From the NCBI GenBank assembly GCA_036320915.1, contig JAXBDG010000004.1, forward strand, positions 2,542,001-2,606,000: a stretch of 64,000 bases of DNA. Direction: 5' to 3'. Under the pieces are notes generated by a model. It searched no databases. It had not been told where the DNA came from and saw nothing but the letters and a program-made list of their open reading frames with translations. This document shows positions 55,065 to 64,000 of this stretch, in pieces. This DNA comes from Linnemannia elongata. Its lineage: Eukaryota > Mortierellomycota > Mortierellomycetes > Mortierellales > Mortierellaceae. Numbering within the stretch: the stretch's first letter is position 1; every line of letters begins with the position of its first letter. The position numbers and the translations under genes are program-made.

Positions 55065-57378
55065 ATGAGCGAACAGACCTACACCGACACTGAGCACCGC
55101 GCTCGCGCAGAGAGCCCCGCCAGCTCCCGATCCAGATCCCCTCGCCCAAGAAGCCGTTCCCCCGCCCGCGCCTCGTACGTCCTCTACTCCTCGCCTTATG
55201 GATGCTCATAACAGTTACTCAACACCACACATACAGCATACATATGGGGATACATGCAGCCAAACAACAACCAACTATGCCCTCTTGAAGCCACGCAACA
55301 CCGTTCTTTGTGCGATTGTGTTCCTTTTTGGCGTGATTGTTTCGACCATTGGGGTTCCACGCACGCTTCGCTCACTTTATTCTGATTGCGTGCGTGCGTA
55401 TGCATGCGCCTTTCTTTTGCGATCAGTCTTATTAACTGTGGACAATACCAATGCATCGATCGGACTGTGGTCGATCGTCATCACTTTCTCTTTTCTTTGC
55501 ATTTTGGGACTACCATACACACTACGAGTCTATTGTGTTAGTATCTTCCAACACCTTTGTATTTGCTTTGACACCAACCTTCCTTCTTTTTTTCAACAAC
55601 GACGTCTCTCACCAATATCCAGAAACCCCACCGAAGTCGATGAATCTGTCAACCCCGGAAACAACCTCTTCGTCAACGGCCTTTCCAACAAGACTGAGCA
55701 GGCCGACTTGGAGGACTTGTTCGGCAAATACGGCAAGGTAACCAATTGCAACATCGTATACCACCCTTGACCACACCGCAACCACATATACAACTTCAAC
55801 TGTGACAACGACCACAACAGCACCAGTTAGCTACCAAAAGATATAGCAAAAGGATATTTTCCTTCTCCACAGCACACAAATGATTTCATGCGGCAGGCCG
55901 ACAAAGCCAATAACAATAGCAGGGAACCCTCCCAACCAACAAACCGACCTCAGCCAAAGGGCAACACAGCGCATTAGCGCCCTCGCCCCTCGGATGGCTC
56001 AATTGAGTATAACGTCACTCGCCTACTTTGACCAGCCCTTCGACCCTTTGACAGCTCTCATACTTGAACGACTCCTTGTTTTTTATTATTCCATATGGCC
56101 ACTATGGCCAATGGTGCCTTGATGCGCAACACCGCACAGGATTACATTCCCTTGTTTTCACCACACCCTTTTTTTTGCGTTTTACCTGACACACAGCGCT
56201 TTGTTTAATTTTCCATTCCGTTTGTTCTCCTTGGTGATCGTGTGAGGAGATGTGGTGTTGGAGAAGAACTGACTCCTTCCCTCACAGTCAGCTGTGATAT
56301 TCAAAAATCGACGCTAACATCTTTTCTTCTTGTACTTGATGTGCTCTCTAGGTCGAGAAGGTTCAGATCATGTATGATCCTCACACACGCGAGTCCCGTG
56401 GCTTTGCCTTCGTCACCATGGTCCGCCCAGAGGATGCCGACGCTGCCATGCAGGTCTTGAACTCTTTCGAGCTCCACGGACGCGCCATGTCCGTCAACAT
56501 GGTACGCATTTTCTGCTTATACGTTTATTTTTGTTCGTCTGTTTTTGACAACTCTTAATGGAATATAACACTAACGAGAGCACACTGATATGCCTGTCTT
56601 GGATAATTATAGGCTCGCCGTGGTCGTGCCAGAACTCCCACCCCGGGCCAATACCGTGGACCTCCCAAGCGTGAGAGGGGCATGGGTATGCCCTACAACC
56701 CCTATGGTATCGCATTGCTCGAATCTGGCGAAACCTTTTGTTCTCGCCCCCTTTCGTTCACAGTGGTTAACCATGAATGTCTACCTCTTTTTCTTCTCTA
56801 CCACCTGATATAGAGCGCCGCACAGATAGGTTTGACCCCCGCTACGATCCCCGCGGACCCGACCCCAGAGACTACAGAGGTGGCCCCATGCGCGCTGCCG
56901 ATTATGCCCGTCCTGGACCTTACGATAGGTATGCACGAGATGATCGTTATGATAGGTAGGGCCATCCGAAACAATCTGTCATGGGCTTGAAGGGGTGAGA
57001 TGGACGTGGCTCGGCAATGGATTTGCCATCCTTGCCAAGTAACAGTCGTCTCGCTCAGTCTTTCCTTGGTACCTTGCCAGGGCTCTTTCATGTGGATTTG
57101 CTTTCTTTTCTGCGTTCGATAAATGCTGAATGCATGCATGAAAGTGGTCAATGCGGTGGTCATTCGCACAAGATCGCTAACGCCCGATTGTTTGTTTTAC
57201 TTTCCACAATAGATGGATGGGAGGTGCCAGACCCAGATACGACGACCGCCCTCCTCGCGACTACAGAGGTGCCGCCCCCTTCGAAATGGGACGTGGATAC
57301 GATGAGAGACCTATGTACGACCGTGGCTACGACCGTCGTGCCCCCTCCCGCTATGACGAGAGATACGACCGCTATTAA
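55065..57378 (+). CDS. tra2: Tra2-like RRM splicing regulator, six exons (258 aa)
   Basis: Exons: 55065-55174, 55623-55737, 56352-56501, 56613-56706, 56814-56955, 57213-57378, all in phase. The N-terminus is a short RS domain (SSRSRSPRPRSRSPARAS). One RRM follows with RNP2 LFVNGL and RNP1 RGFAFVTM, then the linker RARTPTPGQYRGPPKR, which closely matches the conserved TPTPG linker of transformer-2 proteins. The C-terminus is rich in Arg/Asp/Tyr/Gly (RYDDRPPRDYRG). Tra2 proteins bind GAA-rich exonic enhancers and promote exon inclusion in the nucleus. Introns 1 and 2 are long for this genome (448 and 614 bp), and intron retention adds a stop 12 codons past exon 1, a possible basis for autoregulation. 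An alternative end of exon 5 (first GATAG|GTATGC) is possible. Confidence 0.9.
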
Positions 57379-58581
57379 GATGCTTGCTGTGCACCTGTGA
57401 CAGGAGACCCGGCATTCGACTTTTTTTTTTCTTTCTCGCCTTCGACCTTTTTTTCATTCTGCTGTCACGTTTTCTGTTTTCTTTTTATCTTTCGCTCAAG
57501 CTAATGCGACAACGCTTTTGGCATTGGGTATGGCGCATCAAGGACGGATCAAAGGAGCCGACCATCACGGATACCATGACCATTTTCTTTTTTTTCCCTC
57601 TTGACGCTCGCTCGCTTTTATTTCTGATAATGATTCTCGACCTCCTACAGTCCGACTCTTTCTTTGCGTCCCACCTCTGCTACCACATCTGCTGTACCGA
57701 CAAGCCTCGAACGATTTCATGAAACCAAAAAACTACAACAGGAACGCCTTCCCAGCCTTCAGAAACTAAAACTCAGAACACCGGATCACAATCAATTGTC
57801 GTCGTCGTCGCCTTGCCTCACCAAGTCTGCTACTCTTCTCGCACACAGCCAGCCCAGTAACCACTCAGTATCTTTCGCAGTCGTCCAACTTTCAACCCTT
57901 CAGCTCCAATTCAGTCCCTCAAAAAATAAACCGACGCGTTCTTAATTTCGATAACCCCACCCTCACCTCACTCACCTCACTCACCTCGCAATTCGCTCGC
58001 TCTCAGCAAAGCGATTCGGTCAACTACTCGCCAAGTCTCGGCTTCAACAGCATGCAACTGGCACTCGAATAACAATAAGGAGATGTTGGAGAGCCACTAT
58101 CACGTTCTCGTTATTCTGCCCTCCATCTCAGAAACTCATCAGATCTACTTGTGGGCTTTCGGCAAATTCAGCAAAGTACAACAAGCACTCCAGCAAAGTG
58201 AATTGATCAGGAGGCTTCGATTAAGCAGCCTTTGACAACTGTGGTTCGTTTAGACAGGAAGGCGCAAGGATGCGCCTGCCGTTTTTACTTGCTCGGGCTG
58301 CGTTTGAGGTAAGTGGCAACCATGATTGTGTTGTTGTTTTTCTTTGATAAGCAGGGGCATTTTGTGGACGCAAGGATAGGTTGAACACAGTGAGGGGAAC
58401 TGAAAGGAGGATATGCACACGAGTATAAGTAGCTGTTGCAGTCTTTTTTTTTTTTGTTTTTTTTTTTACCTTGCGCCAGTCTATTTTTTTTTTTTTCTTT
58501 AGTTGTGCGAGTTAAGAAACTGAATAATAAACGTTTGCGACAGTCAGCATAGTACTTGACGAACATCATGATATTTCCGCT

Positions 58582-58582
<1 letters not shown>

Positions 58583-58613
<31 letters not shown>
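58583..58613. repeat. TG dinucleotide microsatellite
   Basis: About 15 TG units with one GAG interruption. Confidence 0.85.
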
Positions 58614-58935
58614 TTCGCCTGTTCAAGAAAGAAGTGAAAGTGCGGTCAGTTCTTGGCTGTGAACAGTCCAATTGAGCACTCAGATCGTACCTTGGCGTGC
58701 CATAGAAATGAAAGCAGAGTGAAGGTAGGGCCTGCTGACAGGCTCTTTACCTTTCCTGTTTTCAACTCGAAAAAGTCAGCTACTCGTTTATGTGTGTGTG
58801 TGTTTTTTTTTCTCTCAGTTTCTGCTTATCGTTTTTGGCTGAGAAGACTCCAGGAATGATGATTTGGTGCCTTTACGTTTGTTCATTTTTCTTTTCCATT
58901 CTCCTCTTCTTACCTCTTTCCCTTCCTAGAGAGAC

Positions 58936-58976
58936 AAAAATAAAATAAAATAAAATAAAATAAAATACAATAAAAA
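58936..58976. repeat. TAAAA pentanucleotide microsatellite
   Basis: Seven to eight units. It replaces the T-run found at the same place in the 3' flanks of copies A and B. Confidence 0.85.
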
Positions 58977-59520
58977 AGTCGCCCTCCTCCCAGCTTGTAC
59001 CACTCCTCAACACAAAGCGCAAAGACAACAAGCGCAAGGGGGAGGGGGAAATTGATTTGAAAGAGGGGACAGAGGAGTATATGTTTTATGTGCGCGTTGT
59101 TGGAGGAGGCATAAGTTGTTGGAGGGGGGCACAAGTTGTTGGAGGTGAATGGGAAAGGATGTTGTGAGGACCTTGCATACTCTTGATTTGAAAAGATCGC
59201 GGATCGATGTTCGGGGTTGGATGGGCGTTGATATTGAGGACGATGGTGGGAAGGAAGGAGGGAAAGAAAAAAAAATGGGTTGGGCGAGGCGGATAAAGTA
59301 GGGTGAACGTCTTTATTTGTTCGTTCCTTATTTCAGCTTCGACATTCGTTGAGTTGATACAACACACGCGGGCCAGTGGCCAATCTGTTGATAGGACATG
59401 GAATTTACGACACGAGAAAAGGGAATTCACCCAGTCTATTTTCTTTCTTCTATTCGCTGTATGTGTGCGAATGTTCGCCTTTGCAATAAGAAGGAAAAAC
59501 AAAATAAGAAAAACGAGTTG

Positions 59521-59568
59521 AATCTTTTCTGCATTTTGATGTTTATTTTCTACGTTTGGTTTCTTGTT
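59521..59568 (-). repeat. Shared 3' element of the STAND family, copy E
   Basis: On the minus strand: ACAAGAAACCAAACGTAGAA, then AATAAACATCAAAATGCAGA. AATAAA is intact. Confidence 0.78.
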
Positions 59569-59612
59569 ATCCTACTATTTTCTATGCTCGACGCGCGCCG
59601 AGTTCCGATCCG

Positions 59613-62600
59613 CTACTTGTCTTTATCAGACCCATCGTTGCCTGAAGACAAACCGTTGTCAATGGCGCCACCTTGGACCAACAACTTGCGGTGAATCATG
59701 CTCAGACCAGTCACTCCCTCAAGAACCACATCTGCAGTGCAAAGTGTTCTAATGTTCGTGCCCCATAACATCTGAACGGCAACGGTACTATCGTTGCTCG
59801 CCTTTCGCCATACTCGGACAGACCCATCCTCGCTGGAAGTCATGAATTCTGTCGGTACAACTGGATTCCATGAAATATTTTTGATGAAACCATGACACGC
59901 ACGAAGCTAATGTATAAGACCAGCTGTCGATGTCTCCTTCAGCCGACTGACGATGCCAGAGATGCACAATGCAGTCAGCGTCAGTGGATGCCAGAAACTG
60001 GCCGCATGGCGAGTAAGTGACGGTCACGCTTTTACCAAAGGGATCCGCCGAACTGGTAGGCGGCACCTTCAATTCCAAGTGAGGCTTATCCGACTGCAAA
60101 TCCCACAAGGCAATCGACGTCTCTGCGCCCAAAGCAAGTTGCTGATCATTTGGTGAATAGTCCAATGCCATAGTTCGCTCCTTCATCAGCGTCTTGGACG
60201 TCAAGAGGACTCTTGTTCTAGGATCGAAAAGCCAGACTATCCCGTTCGTCGAGCAGATTGCAAGTTGATGGCCGTTTGATGAGAACTTCAAGCCAACGAT
60301 CCAATTGTTATTATGTTCAACAGGAAAACATTGCTGCTCCGTATCATGAAGGTCCCACAATCGTACAATGCTGTCGCGGTCACAAGTGGCGATCCAGCGA
60401 CCACAGGCTGAATAAGAAAGAATCCTCACCGCGCTCGAAAGCCCCCCCCAAGACCGGTCCTGCTGCGCCAGTGCTGCGATCCCACAATCGCACTGAACCA
60501 TCTCTGCACCCGACTGCAATCCGATTGCCGTCCGCTGAAAACGCTATGCTGTAGATCGACCCTGGGTTCAGCAACTCATACAACACGGATCCGCGCGCCC
60601 CAGTTGTAGCATTCCATTGTCGCATAGCACCTGAGCGGTCGATGAAGGAGACAGATCGGGCATCGGGAGAGTAGGCCGCCTGATGAGTGTCACCGATCTG
60701 ATCTTGTATCGCAATGCTGGACCGACTGGAATTCACCTCCCATAGTCGAATGGTATTGTCGTAAGATCCCGACGCTATGGTAAGACCATCCGGAGAGAAG
60801 GCAACGTCCCTTACAAAGTTCGAGTGACCGTCAAACGTGAAAATACAGTCGCCTATGGATGCGTCCCACAACATCACCCTGCGGTCCTTGCTGGCAGAAG
60901 CGATCAATTGGCCGTTCGGTGAGAATGCGACTCCCGTAACAGGCTTGGTGTGGCCTTGTAGTACAGGTCCTGGGGTACCGGAGTCCATATCCCACAGCCG
61001 CAGATCGCCATCCTCGTGACCGGAAGCTATCCATCGGCCGTCTGGAGAAACGGCAAGACCGCAAATCATCCCCAACAAAGGACTCAAGACGACCCCTGGC
61101 TCTCCTGTCTCCGAGTCCCAAAACCTAATCGTTCCATCCCAACTCCCCGATACAAGCTGACGTCCATCCGGAGAAAACGCGACGCTCATGACCACATCAG
61201 TATGGCCATCCAAAAAAAAAGACGCACACTCCCGTCTCCAAATCCCACAAGCGCACCGTTTTGTCATCGCTGGCCGAGGCAATACGGTTACCGCAAGGCG
61301 AGTACGCCAATGACTGAATGCAATCAGTGTGCCCTTTCATAACCAACAGCTCCTTGCCGCTTGTGCAATCCCACAACCAAACTACTCCGTCCATGTCTCC
61401 AGATACGATTCGTTGACTGTCAGTAGAAAACGCAACAGACATGACATACTCGGTACTTGTGATTAGATGGATTAGTTGCCATGTAGAGGTGTCGTAAATA
61501 CTGATGCCATAGCCCTTAGTCCATAACCCCACTCCAAGCATCTTTCCGTCCGCCGAGTAGGCACAGGCATGTACCTTACCCTCCTCCCTGAGGTATGGTA
61601 GCTCTCCGAACTGGACGCCCTCCAGCTGTGTATGACTCAGATCAGCTTGCCGCAACCAACTCCTTGAGAGATCGACGCCTGTCAGGTCGGCTCCTTGAAG
61701 CTGTGCAGAGTCGAACTGGCCGTAAGAAAGGTCGGCGCCAGGGATCTTGATACCACGAAGATCCTCACCGTGGAAGGTCACACCGGCTTTGACCAGGATC
61801 GTGATGGCGTTGGTGGCCGCGATAGTGGCACTGGAATCGGTTTTGGACTGATCGATGACAGCGCGGAGTTGTTGCCCAAAATCCCGGTCGAGCATCACGC
61901 GGTCGCATAGGAACTGAATAACCGACGGCTCCTCAGGCAGGTTTCTCTGACACATAGGGCCGTTGGTTTCGCAGGTGAAAGAGGCTGAGTATGCAGTCTC
62001 AGTTGATGAGTCAAAGTCTTGCTCGTCAACCTTGACGGGGTTGTAGATGATGCGAGAGAGGAAGTACTCGAGCATGGAACGATGGATAAAACGATACTGG
62101 TTTCCAGTGCGCATCAATGGGCTGGCATCGCGGAGCAGCTTGATCTCAGGGTCAGTACCGAAGAACGCCGCTTTCCAGGAGTCCTTCTCATATCGATGGA
62201 TGTATTGGACGACTGGGTGTCCATCCTGCTCCTGAAAGATGGCCGCTGACAGGCGCAGCAGGTAGGTGATACCACATCCAATAAAGCCGTCGTCTACCAG
62301 CGAGTTGAATGCCGTCAGCTCTTCCTTGCTCAGTGCGCTTGTCTGTAAACGCAGTCGATTCGTCTCCAGCCACTGGTCAACAAACATATCGTATAGTCCG
62401 ACTCTGGTGATACGAATGCTTGACAGGTCTGTATTCGAGGCAGCCAGGCGAGGCAGAGCCTTGAGAGCAAGCATGAGGAGGAAAGGGTTCTTGACGAGAT
62501 CCTTAATGTTGGGGATCGTTGTCAGCTTGTCCATATACTCCTTCGCTGACCACACAGCTTGATCTCGGAACAACAGTGCGGTTTGTGGATCCTGGGCATA

Positions 62601-64000
62601 CAGTTCGACATAATTCTCGATATGTTCCTTGGAGAAGGGAGCAATGACGGCCTCCTGGAATAGATCCTGTGCACCAGCGGCGTAGCAATCTGTCGGCTGC
62701 GGCTTGAAACGATCACCGTAAGTAGGTCCGAGGAACTGGGTGCGGCAGCTGATGACCATCTTGGTGTTCCACTGCCCAGGCTGGTTCAGCATGTTGGTTC
62801 GGTGCAGATTGGTCAGCTGTTGACTCTCGTCGTAGCCATCACAGATGAGAATGAGCTGGCAGTGCAGCTTGATCTCCTGGATCTGGTCGTCACTAAAGTT
62901 GTAGGTCTTCAGGTGCTTGGCGATCAGGTCCTGGTCTGGGTGGCTGATGGCGGGAAGATTGATGAACAATGGGATGGGTCCCCCCTGCTTATAATCGGTC
63001 CAGAGTCGATGTTCGAGATGGCGATTGAATGTCGATTTCCCGGACCCAGAGTTACCTAGGATCAACATCACTTGACGATCGCTTGCCAGGAACTCCAGTA
63101 CTTTTTCAAGGAGAGGAAATGTGTCTACGTCCTTGGCCCTCAGGCTGGCTTTGGCAAATGGCTGGATGTAGAGTGAGAGGCGGCTCTGCTCTAACCTCTG
63201 GACTCTGTGCTTGTGGAGGTCGAATTCAAGAGGAGGGATGTTATGAACGTGAGCGAGAGTCGGCGACGAAGCAGGCAGAGGAAGGCGGTTCCTGAGCGGG
63301 TAAAGGAAATGGGTGGCGGTGTTGTGGTCCTGGTTGAGGTCCTTTAACAGAGCAAGAGCGTTGTCGCTGACAGCCTGGTCAGCAGCGGCACCGAGTTGAC
63401 GGATGATGTTCAGCATCCATGTCCTGACGCTCTCATCCTGACCCCACAGTGGATCGTTCCTGTACAACTCCCCAAGAAGATCGATGGCTTGCAGGCGAAC
63501 GCCGGTATCCCAGATGCTGTCGGAGGCGATCTCGCCCAGAAGTTGGCAGATACCCCATTGGAACAAAGGGTCGCGGCGACAGGGAGCCTCATAAATGAGC
63601 GTGTTGAGATCCCTGAGCTGGCCACCTTGAGCAAAGCAGTAGGCGGCACGGATGGCAGCGTACCACGGATGCTTCTGACCAGACTTCAAACCCTCCTTCA
63701 TGCTCTCAAGCACGCCTCGGCCACTCTCCATCAGCGAACATGCTCTATTATAAGCGGTACCAACGACCTTAATGACTTCTCCGAGGGTGTCCTGCAGCTT
63801 GCTGAGTCCCTCGAGAACTGCCCTCAGATTCAGATTAAACACCGCCGTAACATTGAACAGGCCATCTACAACCCCGGTAGAATGTCGGAGAACTGTCTGC
63901 AGCGGTGTTTCGTTAATAGGCACATACTGCAATGCTTGGAACGCGTAACATGCTTGATACATCAAGTAGGGGTCCGAACTGGCCTTCAAACCCGACAACA
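59613..64000 (-). pseudogene. STAND copy E: ARM-NACHT-pentapeptide-WD40 gene with three frameshifts, 5' end outside the window
   Basis: From the right edge a clean frame covers the second half of the ARM-like region, the NACHT domain (Walker A GNSGSGKST, with Asn where B and D have Asp; Walker B LILICDGYDE), pentapeptide repeats (GEDLRG, GADLSY, GADLTG) and the first three WD40 repeats. Compared with B and D, the frame is then broken at a 9-base A-run at 61212-61220 (one base too many), at a C-run at 60441-60448 (one base too many) and near 59901-59910 (two bases missing). Between breaks the WD40 repeats and the final GVTGLSMIHRKLLVQGGAID tail are well kept. Two breaks are in homopolymers and could be sequencing errors; the third is not. 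If real, the product ends after the third WD40 repeat, still containing the NTPase. I classify it as a recent pseudogene. Confidence 0.82.

Larger units (their letters stand above)
57379..59520. other. Convergent intergenic region between the Tra2-like gene and STAND copy E
   Basis: No gene recognised. Contents: a T-rich 3' flank, a hairpin AGGCGCA/TGCGCCT at 58260-58277, (TG)n at 58583-58613, and a block at 58920-59130 that matches, in reverse, the 3' flanks of copies A and B (GCTT.ATGTTGAGGA, CTGGGAGGAG, GTCTCTCT.GGAGGAG-type words). No small coiled-coil gene follows copy E. Confidence 0.55.

Noticed and set aside
1..64000. tRNA or rRNA genes
   Set aside because: I found no convincing TPsiC/A-box pairs or rRNA-like sequence by eye. 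A tRNAscan-SE run would be decisive.

Overview
The window looks like a chromosome segment of an early-diverging filamentous fungus, most likely Mortierellomycota (Mortierella, Linnemannia, Podila or a relative). The evidence is short GT..AG introns with CTAAT-type branch points, giant intron-poor ARM-NACHT-pentapeptide-WD40 proteins of a type I associate with Mortierella, a mitochondrial ribosomal protein, and ordinary eukaryotic housekeeping genes. The lineage is an inference; no rRNA or other taxonomic marker is present.

Two layers are interleaved. The accessory layer is a family of STAND/NLR-like NTPases. There are five copies: A (1-901, +, only the C-terminal WD40 part is in the window), B (5107-10410, +, intact, 1767 aa), C (27081-27411, +, an orphan C-terminal fragment), D (33062-38362, -, intact, 1766 aa) and E (59613-64000, -, open on the right and broken by three frameshifts). 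B and D share about 1.5 kb of 5' flank, including a 5'-UTR intron. All five share a 3'-flank element of about 45 bp. A and B are each followed, in the same orientation, by a closely related small coiled-coil protein gene (172 aa each). A third copy (158 aa) and a divergent fourth (209 aa) lie elsewhere in the window. The 23.6-27.1 kb stretch is a decayed repeat island with a retroelement integrase remnant, and C sits at its right edge.

The second layer is conserved single-copy genes, for which I rebuilt exon structures. They are a large MFS transporter (12668-16646, -), a CASTOR/GATSL-like ACT-domain protein (18574-21017, +), a small secreted Cys-containing protein (30201-30773, -), a GPI-anchored DUF7729-like protein (42621-43439, +), a P5B transport ATPase of the Ypk9/ATP13A2 type (44178-50039, -), a cPLA2-type phospholipase with a possible mitochondrial leader (50870-53910, +), mitochondrial ribosomal protein mL40 (54253-54708, -) and a Tra2-like splicing regulator (55065-57378, +).

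The best candidate for an undescribed system is the recurring module [ARM-NACHT-pentapeptide-WD40 STAND gene + downstream small coiled-coil gene]. It has been duplicated as a unit. Within the most conserved 190 nt of the two small genes, the only differences I find are three synonymous ones. A functional partnership between receptor-like NTPase and small protein is inference, not shown.
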